NCBI GenBank assembly: GCA_022826125.1
Contig: JAJDVM010000152.1
Coordinates: 1 to 33,371, forward strand
Reading direction: 5' to 3'
From: Defluviicoccus sp.
GTDB taxonomy: Bacteria; Pseudomonadota; Alphaproteobacteria; MPNO01
Length of the DNA: 33,371 nt
In this document: positions 6,525 to 14,523 of the stretch, one piece after another
How positions within the stretch are numbered: the first letter of the stretch is position 1
How the letters are laid out: every line of letters begins with the position of its first letter
The notes under the pieces: generated by a model
Told to the model about the DNA's origin: nothing
The model's database searches: none
Seen by the model: the letters and a program-made list of their open reading frames with translations, nothing else
Made by a program: the position numbers and the translations under genes

Positions 6525-8864
6525 TCAGGCGTCGGCGTTCGCATCCCGAACGGCGCGCCACACGCTTTCGGGAGTGACGGGCATTTCAAGGTGATTCACT
6601 CCGAACGGGCCGAGCGCGTCGACGACCGCGTTGACGTAGGCGGCGAGCGACGGCGTCGTGCCGCCCTCGCCCCCGGAACGAATGCCGAGCGGGTTGTCGG
6701 GAGTAGGAACCTCGCTGATCCCGGTGTGGAAAGATGGAAGATCGTCGGCGCGCGGCATCGCATAATCCATGAACGAGGCTGCCAACGCCTGGCCGCTCGC
6801 GGGATCGTAGACGCTGTGCTCCATCATGGCCTCGCCGAGCCCCTGAGCGATGCTGCCATGCGCCTGCCCGTGCAGGATCATCGGGTTGATCGCGCGTCCG
6901 ACATCGTCGATCCCGGTGTAGCGCAGGATCTCCACGGTTCCTGTCTCCGGGTCCACCTCCACCTCGCACACATGGCAGCCATAGGGAAAAGCCGCGATTC
7001 GCACGGTTTGGTCGGAGATGCCCGCGAGCGGCCCACGCATGTCTTCCGGCAAGCCCTCGCCGCGCTCGGCGGCACGGGCAACATCGAAGAGGCCAACGGA
7101 TCGGTCGGTGCCGGACACCTCGAAGCGGCTATCCGCGAAGGCAATATCCTCTTCCGCCGCTTCCATCAGACAGGCCGCGATCCTGCGCCCCCGAGCCACG
7201 ATCTCTTCGCTAGCCTTGCCCATCGTGATCCCGGCGAGACGCATCGACCGTCCGGAATGGGACCCGCCGCCGACCGAGACGATATCGGTGTCGCCGGTGA
7301 TCAGATTCACTTCGTCCAGGGATACGCCGAACCATTCGGCCGCGAGCTGGGCGAAGCTCGTCTCGTGGCCCTGCCCGCTCGACAAGGTGCCGATGACGAC
7401 ATCGATCCGCCCTTCGGACCGCACCGTTATCTCGGCCCTCTCCCGCGGGGCGCCGGTCGACGTCTCGATATAGTTGGCGATGCCGATGCCACGGCACCTG
7501 CCCCGCGCCCGAGACTCCTGGCTGCGTTCAGCGAATCCGTCCCAATCGGCGTCGGCGATCGCGGCATCCATCGCGGATTCGTAATCGCCGCTGTCGTAGG
7601 TCATGCCGAGCGGGTTGGGAAACGGCATGGCGCTTTCGGGCACCAGATTCTTTCGCCGCAGCGCCACCCGGTCGAAGCCGTGCGCGCCGGCCGCCATGTC
7701 GACCAGCCGCTCCAGAACGAACATGACCTCCGGGCGGCCGGCGCTCCGATAGGGGTTGGTGGGTGGCGTGTTGGTCACCACCGCGCGGGCTCGGAAACCG
7801 GCGGCCCCGACCTCGTAGAGGCCGGTCATGATCTCGACGCCCTTGATCAGCGGCACGAAGGAGACGGTGTGCGCGCCGACATTGCTGGTGTTCGAACCGC
7901 GCATCGCGAGGAACCGGCCGTCCTCGTCGAGGGCGAGCTCCGCCGCGACCGTGAGGTCGCGGCCCTGGTAATCGCTGACGAACGACTCGCCGCGGTCCGC
8001 CGTCCACTTGACGGGACGGCCGAGACGCCTGGCGGACCATGCCACGAGGGCGAACTCCGGATAAAACGCGTTCCGGGTGCCGTAATTGCCTCCCACATCG
8101 GCGGCCACCACCCGCACCCGGTCCTCCGCCACCCCGAGTATCTCGGCGAGCTCGCGCTTCGGCCGGACCACCCCGCCGCCGCCAGCATGGAGGGTATAGC
8201 GGCCGGTCTCGGGGTCGCACGCGGCGACGGCGGCGCGGGGTTCCATCGGAATGCCGGTCACCCGCGGAATCCGGGTTTCCAGGCGAACCACGTGACGGGC
8301 GCCCGCGAAGGCGCGTTCGGTCGCCGCCATGTCGCCCACGTCCGCATCGACGCAGACGTTCGACGCCAGATCTTCCCAGAGCAGGGGCGCATCGGCAGTG
8401 CACGCACCGATGCCCTCGGTCACCGCTGGCAACGGTTCGTAGTCGATGTCGAGGCGCTCGAGCCCGTCTTTCGCGGCGTCGGGGGTCTCGCCTATTACCA
8501 TCGCCACCGCTTCGCCGACGAAACGCGCTCCGTCCGCGGGCAAAGGAAACGGGAGGACTTCGCGCCTGGGCGAGCCGTCCCGGTTGACGAGCTCGATATC
8601 CGGCGGGCTCGTCGGCGCCGGTCTGTGGGGGATGCGCCCCAGACCGTCCTCGAGCAGATCCTCTCCGGTAAGCACGGCAAGAACGCCCGGAACGGCGAGG
8701 GCTCCCGCGGAGTCGATGTTCAGGATGCGGGCATGGGCGTGGGGCGAACGCGCCATCGCCGCGTAGGCCTGCCCGGGCAGGTTGACGTCGTCGGAGAACC
8801 GGCCGCGCCCGGTCAGCAGCCGGCGGTCTTCCTTGCGGCGGAACGGCCGGCCGATCGCCGGCAT
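6525..8864 (-). CDS. Xanthine dehydrogenase/CO dehydrogenase-family molybdenum hydroxylase, large subunit
   Basis: A 779-residue protein covering the aldehyde oxidase/xanthine dehydrogenase large subunit: an 'IGRPFRRKEDRRLLTGRG' start typical of CoxL-like proteins, the a/b hammerhead domain in the first ~150 residues, then the two molybdopterin-binding domains. 'PYRSAGRPE' (Tyr372-Arg377) matches the form-II active-site loop rather than the AYxCSFR loop of true CO dehydrogenase. 'SGGEGG' provides the catalytic base Glu733. Enzymes of this family hydroxylate N-heterocycles, aldehydes or aromatic acyl-CoAs with water. The usual FeS and FAD subunits are not adjacent. The ATG at 8864 shares its A with the TGA of dctM, a translational-coupling overlap. 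Confidence 0.92.
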   Translation of the reverse strand: MPAIGRPFRRKEDRRLLTGRGRFSDDVNLPGQAYAAMARSPHAHARILNIDSAGALAVPGVLAVLTGEDLLEDGLGRIPHRPAPTSPPDIELVNRDGSPRREVLPFPLPADGARFVGEAVAMVIGETPDAAKDGLERLDIDYEPLPAVTEGIGACTADAPLLWEDLASNVCVDADVGDMAATERAFAGARHVVRLETRIPRVTGIPMEPRAAVAACDPETGRYTLHAGGGGVVRPKRELAEILGVAEDRVRVVAADVGGNYGTRNAFYPEFALVAWSARRLGRPVKWTADRGESFVSDYQGRDLTVAAELALDEDGRFLAMRGSNTSNVGAHTVSFVPLIKGVEIMTGLYEVGAAGFRARAVVTNTPPTNPYRSAGRPEVMFVLERLVDMAAGAHGFDRVALRRKNLVPESAMPFPNPLGMTYDSGDYESAMDAAIADADWDGFAERSQESRARGRCRGIGIANYIETSTGAPRERAEITVRSEGRIDVVIGTLSSGQGHETSFAQLAAEWFGVSLDEVNLITGDTDIVSVGGGSHSGRSMRLAGITMGKASEEIVARGRRIAACLMEAAEEDIAFADSRFEVSGTDRSVGLFDVARAAERGEGLPEDMRGPLAGISDQTVRIAAFPYGCHVCEVEVDPETGTVEILRYTGIDDVGRAINPMILHGQAHGSIAQGLGEAMMEHSVYDPASGQALAASFMDYAMPRADDLPSFHTGISEVPTPDNPLGIRSGGEGGTTPSLAAYVNAVVDALGPFGVNHLEMPVTPESVWRAVRDANADA

Positions 8865-10174
8865 CAGACCATCAATCCCAGTATTCCGGGCAGCCACAGG
8901 CTGAGGGCGGGGAAAATGGCGACGATCGCCAGACGCGCGAGGTCGGCGACGAAGAACGGCGCGATGCCGCTGAAAATGGTCTTGAGCGGCACGTCCGGCG
9001 CCATGCCGTGCAGCACGAAGGGAATGATTCCGATGGGCGGCGTGATCTGGCCGATCTCGATCACCATGATGTTGATCACGCCCCACCAGATCGGATCGAA
9101 GCCGAGGCCGACCACCAGCGGGAAGACGACGGGCAGTGTGATGATCATCGCCGCGACCGTCTCGAAGATGCTGCCGAGGATGATGTACATCACAAGCAGC
9201 AGGACGATGACCATCCAGGGTTCGAGGCCGGAACTCTCGATCGCGCTCACCAGCACGGTGGGCATCTGGCTGAGCGTGATGAAGAAGGTGAAGATCGTCG
9301 CGCCGATGATGATGATGTAGATCAGCCCGGTCGAAGCGGCGGTCTGCACCAGCACCTCGCGCAGCACCTTGACCGTCAGGCGCCCGCGCAGCCAGGTGAA
9401 CCCGAAGGCCATGAAACAGCCGACCGCGGCCGCTTCGAGCACGGTGAACACGCCGCCATAGATCCCGCCGCTGACCACCGCGGCGAGCACCAGAACGCCC
9501 CAGCAGCTCCTGACCACCGCCAGCCGTTCGCGCCACGGCATCCTCGGTCCCGCCGGGCCCGATCCTGGCCGGACCCGGACATAGATCAGGATCGTCGTGA
9601 AATAGACCGCGATGCAGATGAGCCCCGGGATGACCGCCGCCGCGAACAGCGCGATCACGAACTGCTCGGTCAGCACGCCATAGAGCAGCATGAGGTTGGA
9701 CGGAGGAATCAGGATGCCGAGCGTCCCGCCGGCGGCGATCGATCCCGCCGCGAGAGACGGCCGGTAGCCGCGCTCGCGCATTTCCGGCAGCGCGATGCGC
9801 ATGAACGTGGACGCGGTCGCCAGCGAGGAGCCGCAGACGGCGCCGAAACCGCCGCACCCACCGATCGTCGTCATCGCGAGACCGCCGCGATAGTGCCCGA
9901 TCAGGGCGTAGAACAGCCGGTACAGGTCGCCGGACAATCCCGCCGCCGACGCAAAGCTACCCATCAGCAGAAACATAGGGATCGCGCCCAACTCCTGGGT
10001 CACGAGAACCTGCGTGGGCGCGGTGGCGAACATTTTGATCGCGGGCTCGAGGTCGAGCAGCAGCCAGACCCCGAAGAAGCCCGCCGTCGCCATCGCGATG
10101 CCGATGGGCACGTGCAAGGCGATCAGCGCCAACATGCCCGCTATCCCGATGACGGCGACGATCACAGGATCCAT
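8864..10174 (-). CDS. TRAP transporter large permease subunit (DctM family), system 2
   Basis: A 436-residue polytopic membrane protein with full DctM signatures: 'HVPIGIAMATAGFFG', 'GGCGGFGAVCGSSLATAS' (residues 106-122), 'GTLGILIPPSNLMLLYG', 'GGIYGGVFTVLEAAAVG' and 'EIGQITPPIGIIPFVL'. ATG 10174 is chosen because the first membrane helix starts right after it; the frame is open further upstream but overlaps dctQ with Arg-rich nonsense. It lies 32 nt after dctQ and overlaps the molybdenum-hydroxylase start by 1 nt, tying uptake to that enzyme. Confidence 0.95.
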   Translation of the reverse strand: MDPVIVAVIGIAGMLALIALHVPIGIAMATAGFFGVWLLLDLEPAIKMFATAPTQVLVTQELGAIPMFLLMGSFASAAGLSGDLYRLFYALIGHYRGGLAMTTIGGCGGFGAVCGSSLATASTFMRIALPEMRERGYRPSLAAGSIAAGGTLGILIPPSNLMLLYGVLTEQFVIALFAAAVIPGLICIAVYFTTILIYVRVRPGSGPAGPRMPWRERLAVVRSCWGVLVLAAVVSGGIYGGVFTVLEAAAVGCFMAFGFTWLRGRLTVKVLREVLVQTAASTGLIYIIIIGATIFTFFITLSQMPTVLVSAIESSGLEPWMVIVLLLVMYIILGSIFETVAAMIITLPVVFPLVVGLGFDPIWWGVINIMVIEIGQITPPIGIIPFVLHGMAPDVPLKTIFSGIAPFFVADLARLAIVAIFPALSLWLPGILGLMV

Positions 10175-10206
10175 CGGCTTACCGCTTGCCTCCCGGGCGC
10201 ATTGCT

Positions 10207-10773
10207 CTAGACACCGGAATCGACCGCTGTGGCAGGCGCCTTCGGCACGCCGCGCCAGGCCCGCACGCCGGCTTCGAGAAGCACCATCGCCTGGACCGCC
10301 GTGCAGACGAGAATGATCGCCGTGACCATCCACCACCACGGGGCCTGCGGGAGCTCCAGCACCGCGGTCGCAAGCCCGGTCAACGTGACGTCATGCAGCG
10401 TGAAACGAAAGAACTGCCAGCTGAACAGCAAGAAGATGAACAGGGTCACGAGTCCGCCGAAGGCTTCGAGCCAAAGTGCGCGAAGCGGCCCGATCGCCCG
10501 GCCGAGAAACCGGATGGTCACGAAATGCCCGCCGATCAGGCAGATCGGAAAGAAGCTCGAGACGATCACCGCGAGGTTGTACTTGCCGAGATCGTCCACC
10601 CCGAGGATCGGCGCGTTGAACAGCCACCGCATCAGCACGTCGACCACGATCGCGGCCGCCAGTCCGAGGATGGCCGTGGCGCCGATGAGCGCGATCCAGT
10701 TGGCCGCCGGGCCGAACGTGCCGCTCGCGTCGAACGGCACGCTCTCCGTCGGATCGCCCGGGTGTGCCGACAT
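10207..10773 (-). CDS. TRAP transporter small membrane subunit (DctQ family), system 2
   Basis: A 188-residue protein with four predicted membrane helices and DctQ features: 'MRW' closing the first helix (residues 48-50), 'GVDDLGKYNLA' at 58-68, and a hydrophilic loop after 'FLGRAIGP'. The N-terminal ~20 residues are soluble. ATG 10773 is preferred over the further-upstream in-frame ATG because it lies 5 nt after the dctP stop and avoids overlapping that gene. Confidence 0.87.
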   Translation of the reverse strand: MSAHPGDPTESVPFDASGTFGPAANWIALIGATAILGLAAAIVVDVLMRWLFNAPILGVDDLGKYNLAVIVSSFFPICLIGGHFVTIRFLGRAIGPLRALWLEAFGGLVTLFIFLLFSWQFFRFTLHDVTLTGLATAVLELPQAPWWWMVTAIILVCTAVQAMVLLEAGVRAWRGVPKAPATAVDSGV

Positions 10774-10778
10774 CGGGT

Positions 10779-11792
10779 TTACTGCCCGGCGCGGAGGTCC
10801 TTCAGGATCGCCTGCAGGGCGGCGTATTTGCGCTGGCCGTCCTTGTTCTTGGCGATCCATTCGGTGTGATAGGCCTTGAAGATGTCGTTATAGAGCCGGT
10901 CGTGGTCCTTTTGCGACAGGCGAACCACCGTGCGCTCGCCCGGATCGGCGCGGAGCCTCCGTCCGTCGGCCTCGTAATAGTTGCCCATCGCCTTGCTGAG
11001 CTTGAGTCCTCCGTGGCGGGCGAGAGCGTCGCGCGCCTTGCTTCCCAGCTTGTTGTAGACGTCCTTGTGCACGGCGAGGATGAACGTCCGCACGCCGAGC
11101 GGTATGTCGATGTGGCTCTTGATCAACGGTGTAATGCGGAACGTGCCGAGCGCGGACCATCCGGCGAGCGCGCCCTGGATCACACCGCGATTGAGAGACT
11201 CGGCGACCTGACGGATCGACATGCCGACCGGAGTTCCGCCGAGTTTCTTGACCACATCGGCCTCTGCCTTGCCGGGAACGCGGAATTTCAGACCCTTGAT
11301 GTCGGCAAGGGAGGAAATCTTGCGGTTGAGATGCATGCCGCTGTTGTCGTTGGTGTAGACGCCGAACACATGCACTTTCTCGAGACCGCCGAGGTGGCCC
11401 TGTTCGTGCATGCGCCAGATCGCCACCGCAGCTTCCGCGGACCCGGTGTTACGGAAGGTGTAGGGCAGCGCGAATATGGTGAAGTCGGGGAACAGTTTGG
11501 GCGTATAGGCCGGCAGCACCTGGGCGGCGTCCTGAATCTTGTTCATGACGCCTTCCCACTGCTTGCGCGGACTGCGGATAAGCGCGCCGCCCCAGAACTC
11601 CTTGAACGCTATCTCTCCGCCGCTGTCCTTTTCGACAGTACGAAGAAACGGAATGATGATTTTCTGAAGATATGCCGCCTTGGGCGGCGTGAACGAACCG
11701 ATCTTGACGGTTACCGGATCGGCGGCCAGCGAAGGCGTCGTTGCCAACATCGCGGCGGCGCCCGCTGCGCCCATCAAATATCGCATCTTCAT
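10779..11792 (-). CDS. TRAP transporter substrate-binding protein (DctP family), system 2
   Basis: A 337-residue periplasmic receptor. The signal peptide (MKMRYLMGAAGAAAMLATTPSLA) would be cut after about residue 23. The mature protein starts 'DPVTVKIGSFTPP' and contains 'IKGLKFRVPGK' with Arg171 at the usual carboxylate-binding position. The start at 11792 is fixed by GAGGGAGG just upstream and by the signal peptide. Its operon position between a UbiD decarboxylase and a molybdenum hydroxylase suggests an aromatic or heterocyclic carboxylate as ligand, which is inference. The gene ends 5 nt before dctQ. Confidence 0.92.
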   Translation of the reverse strand: MKMRYLMGAAGAAAMLATTPSLAADPVTVKIGSFTPPKAAYLQKIIIPFLRTVEKDSGGEIAFKEFWGGALIRSPRKQWEGVMNKIQDAAQVLPAYTPKLFPDFTIFALPYTFRNTGSAEAAVAIWRMHEQGHLGGLEKVHVFGVYTNDNSGMHLNRKISSLADIKGLKFRVPGKAEADVVKKLGGTPVGMSIRQVAESLNRGVIQGALAGWSALGTFRITPLIKSHIDIPLGVRTFILAVHKDVYNKLGSKARDALARHGGLKLSKAMGNYYEADGRRLRADPGERTVVRLSQKDHDRLYNDIFKAYHTEWIAKNKDGQRKYAALQAILKDLRAGQ

Positions 11793-11852
11793 CTCGTTTC
11801 CTCCCTCGATTTGCATCGCCGGGAATAGGCCCGGCGCCACGCGAGACGCCCG

Positions 11853-13451
11853 TCAGGTTCCCTCGTTGGGATCGTGATAGAGTTCGCCCACGATCGCCGT
11901 CGATCCCGGCTCCCCGTCCGCGACATGGTAGCGGCCGTCGCGGTCGCGCCCGAGCCTCCCCTGCTCCCGCAACTCGTCGAGCGCGCAGGCGACTTCCCTT
12001 CCGTCCTCGCTGCCTATGGCTTCGACGATCTCGCCGAAGAACAGCGGACCCGCGGCGAGCGCCTGCTCCACCGTCTGGAAACGGGCCTGTCCGTTGAACG
12101 ATTTCGCGGCGCAGCGCGTGAAGCGGATCTCCCTGTCGGCGCCGAAGGGGCGGGTGCAGTCGAAACCGGCCTTGGCGCCGGTCCTGCGCCCCTTGAGCGA
12201 GGGGTCCATCGGCATCGACGGGATACCGGTCAGCAGGACCATGTCCTCGTCGGCCTGGAAGCGTGTGCCGAACGCCCATTCGACCTGCCGGTCGTCGCGA
12301 ATGTCGATGTCCTCATCGAAAACCCAGACATGCTTCAACCGGCGCATTCCGCCGAAAAGGGCCGCGATGGCGTGGCGCGGTTCGCCCGGCGCGTGCTGTC
12401 TGATCGACACCCGGAGCGCGTTGGCCCCGCCGCCCGTGGGGCGGAGACAGGCCGCGATGGGCTCGCGCAGGGCCTGTTTCAGGATCCGCATCGCCTCCGC
12501 TTCGAGCCGAAGCGCGGTGATGTTCGCGGAATCGGTTTCGTCGAGGACGAAGGCGCTGCCGTGCTGCAAGGTCTGGTGGAGCACGTCCTCGCGCATGGTA
12601 ATCGCGGTGCAGGTAAAGACAGGATCCATGTGGATCGAGCCGTAATAGCCCATGTACTCGCCGAACGGCCCCTCGGGTTCGCAATAGCCGCGCTCGTCGA
12701 GATAGCCCTCGAGCACGATCTCGGCGTCCGCGGGCACGCGGATGTCGTTGGTCAGGCTTTTCACGACCGGCGCGGGCTCGCCCCGCATCGTCGCGATCAG
12801 GCTCAACTCGTCGCCCGGGACTCGCGTCGTCGCCGCATACATGTCCAGCGGATGGCTGCCGATGGTGAACGTGATGGGCAGTCGCTCGCGGCGGGCGGCG
12901 CAAGCCTGGTAGATCCGCTTGAGGTCGGAGGGCGCGGTGACGTTGGTCCCCGCCTGGTAGCGGTTCCGGAGCGACAGACGCCTGCTTCCGACGTTGGTTC
13001 GCCCGGTCTCGGGATCGACGGTGTAGTCGATACCGGACGAGATGTAGCAGCTGCCGTCGAATTCGTGCTGCAGGTGGAACGGGAGCTCGGTCAGGTCGAC
13101 GTCCTCGCCGACGATCCTGACGGCGTGAACGGGCGCTTCGTCCGACGGCACCTCGACGACTTCCTGCGGGTTCGCCATGCGGCGGTAGAACTCGTCGTAG
13201 ATTTCTTCTTCGTTGCTGTCGAACGCGGCGATCAGGCGCCGTCGCCCGGCGGACGCCTTGGCGACGAGCTCCAGCTGCCTGGGACCGGCTTTTTTGAACA
13301 GGACGGCCTTGGGCGTCGCTTCAATGATCGGGCTGAGGCCGGTAAGCGGCACCGGCTCGTCGTGGATCTCGACTTCGTCGATTTCGATCAGGCGTTCGAC
13401 GAAACGGCGCAGACGGAACTTGTCGAAATCCAGCTCCCGGAGGTTTGCCAT
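11853..13451 (-). CDS. UbiD-family prenylated-FMN (de)carboxylase
   Basis: A 532-residue member of the UbiD family, which reversibly decarboxylates aromatic, heteroaromatic or unsaturated acids with prenylated FMN. The diagnostic block 'EPEGPFGEYMGYYG' gives Glu260 and Glu265, matching the Glu277/Glu282 pair of yeast Fdc1; Asn153 and Arg157/158 in 'RTNVGSRR' fit the cofactor- and metal-binding segment. Length and order match full UbiD enzymes. The start MANLREL at 13451 has GGAAGG upstream; the frame is open a further 13 codons without support. No ubiX prenyltransferase gene is in the window, so the cofactor would come from elsewhere. It lies 69 nt after the bicupin and 60 nt before dctP. Confidence 0.93.
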   Translation of the reverse strand: MANLRELDFDKFRLRRFVERLIEIDEVEIHDEPVPLTGLSPIIEATPKAVLFKKAGPRQLELVAKASAGRRRLIAAFDSNEEEIYDEFYRRMANPQEVVEVPSDEAPVHAVRIVGEDVDLTELPFHLQHEFDGSCYISSGIDYTVDPETGRTNVGSRRLSLRNRYQAGTNVTAPSDLKRIYQACAARRERLPITFTIGSHPLDMYAATTRVPGDELSLIATMRGEPAPVVKSLTNDIRVPADAEIVLEGYLDERGYCEPEGPFGEYMGYYGSIHMDPVFTCTAITMREDVLHQTLQHGSAFVLDETDSANITALRLEAEAMRILKQALREPIAACLRPTGGGANALRVSIRQHAPGEPRHAIAALFGGMRRLKHVWVFDEDIDIRDDRQVEWAFGTRFQADEDMVLLTGIPSMPMDPSLKGRRTGAKAGFDCTRPFGADREIRFTRCAAKSFNGQARFQTVEQALAAGPLFFGEIVEAIGSEDGREVACALDELREQGRLGRDRDGRYHVADGEPGSTAIVGELYHDPNEGT

Positions 13452-13520
13452 ACCGCGCCCTTCCTGCCGACTTCTCCTCGATTCAATCACACGCGGAAAA
13501 GGCGCGCAAACGGAGCTCTC

Positions 13521-14486
13521 TCAGCCGTCTTCCATCCTGAGCCAGCCGAGCTGTCTCATGACGGGCTCGTCGGTCATCGCGAGCAGGACGGCGTCGGTCT
13601 CCGCCCGGTGCGAAAAGGAGCGCCAGGAGGGTATCGCGATCACGTCGCCCCGCGACCAGGAAAACGTCTCGCCGTCGATGACGGTACGGCCGGTTCCCTG
13701 GGCGACGCAGACGATCTGGTTGGCGGTGGTCCGGGTTGCGCGGGTTTCTTCGCCGACGGACTGGCGCTGCATGTAGAGCGCGATCGACGACAGCGCGGGC
13801 GCGCCGAGTTCGATCCGGCGGAAATGGCGTCCCTCCGGGTCGGGCACGGCCCGGTCCAAGCGGACCAGCGTGTCCTCCCAGCGGAAGATGAAGGGCGACG
13901 CCGGCGGCGCGGTGCGCACGGGCTCGTAATCCTCGGGATGGGGCTCGAAGAACATGGGTTCCAGCAGATGGACCAAGGGCGCATCGAGACAGTCGAGCCA
14001 CAAACACATGCCGTCCGCCTCGCTCCCGTGGCCGTGCCAGCACCAGTTCGGCGTGAGCAGCACGTCGCCCGGGCGCATCTCCAGCCGTTCGCCGTCGACC
14101 ACGGTATAGGACCCCTCGCCTTCGAGGATGAAGCGCGACGCGTTGGGCGTGTGCCGGTGGGAACGCGCGGTCTCGCCCGGCAGGATCGCCTGATAGGCGG
14201 CGATCAGCGTACGCACCGTCGCGTAGGTGTTGCCCTCGACGGGGTTGAACAGGATCAGGTTTCGGCGTTCGGCGAACTCGGTATCGACCAGCCGGCCCGC
14301 GGCTTCCAGCGCGGCCCTGCCCTCGGTCCAGGACCAGCGGAAGGGGGCGAAGTTCCGCCTGGGCTCCGGCCACAGCGAGGGCGTCGGCTTGGCCCAGCCC
14401 GCGTTGATGCTGAGCGGTGCGAGACCCGCGTAGAGCGCGTCCAGGGTCTCGGTTCCGGAAAACGCGGGTGTGATCGTTGCGGTCAT
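13521..14486 (-). CDS. Gentisate 1,2-dioxygenase-like bicupin
   Basis: A 321-residue protein with two cupin domains, close to the size of gentisate and salicylate 1,2-dioxygenases (Fe(II) ring-cleaving enzymes). The first cupin holds the iron ligands: His110 and His112 in 'ETARSHRHTPNASRF', and His151 in 'CWHGHG'. The second cupin ('GTGRTVIDGETFSWSRGDV') lacks His at the matching positions, as is usual for this family. The ATG at 14486 follows a GGGGGG-rich ribosome site and excludes a long upstream extension that is a shadow of the FAD monooxygenase. By position it would open a ring hydroxylated by the neighbouring oxygenases; the exact substrate (gentisate, hydroxynaphthoate, aminohydroxybenzoate, dihydroxypyridine-type) is not readable. 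Confidence 0.87.
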   Translation of the reverse strand: MTATITPAFSGTETLDALYAGLAPLSINAGWAKPTPSLWPEPRRNFAPFRWSWTEGRAALEAAGRLVDTEFAERRNLILFNPVEGNTYATVRTLIAAYQAILPGETARSHRHTPNASRFILEGEGSYTVVDGERLEMRPGDVLLTPNWCWHGHGSEADGMCLWLDCLDAPLVHLLEPMFFEPHPEDYEPVRTAPPASPFIFRWEDTLVRLDRAVPDPEGRHFRRIELGAPALSSIALYMQRQSVGEETRATRTTANQIVCVAQGTGRTVIDGETFSWSRGDVIAIPSWRSFSHRAETDAVLLAMTDEPVMRQLGWLRMEDG

Positions 14487-14523
14487 GCCGTTCCCCCCGT
14501 CGTTCGCCCCCGATTGTAGCCGT

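Noticed and set aside
5526..9320. A 1264-codon open frame on the plus strand
   Set aside because: It is antisense to the crotonase, Mo-hydroxylase and dctM genes, which have clear family motifs; its product is His/Arg/Gly-rich with no domain, as expected for a shadow frame in GC-rich DNA.
11874..14519. An 881-codon open frame on the plus strand
   Set aside because: Antisense to the UbiD and bicupin genes; low-complexity, charged composition and no motif.
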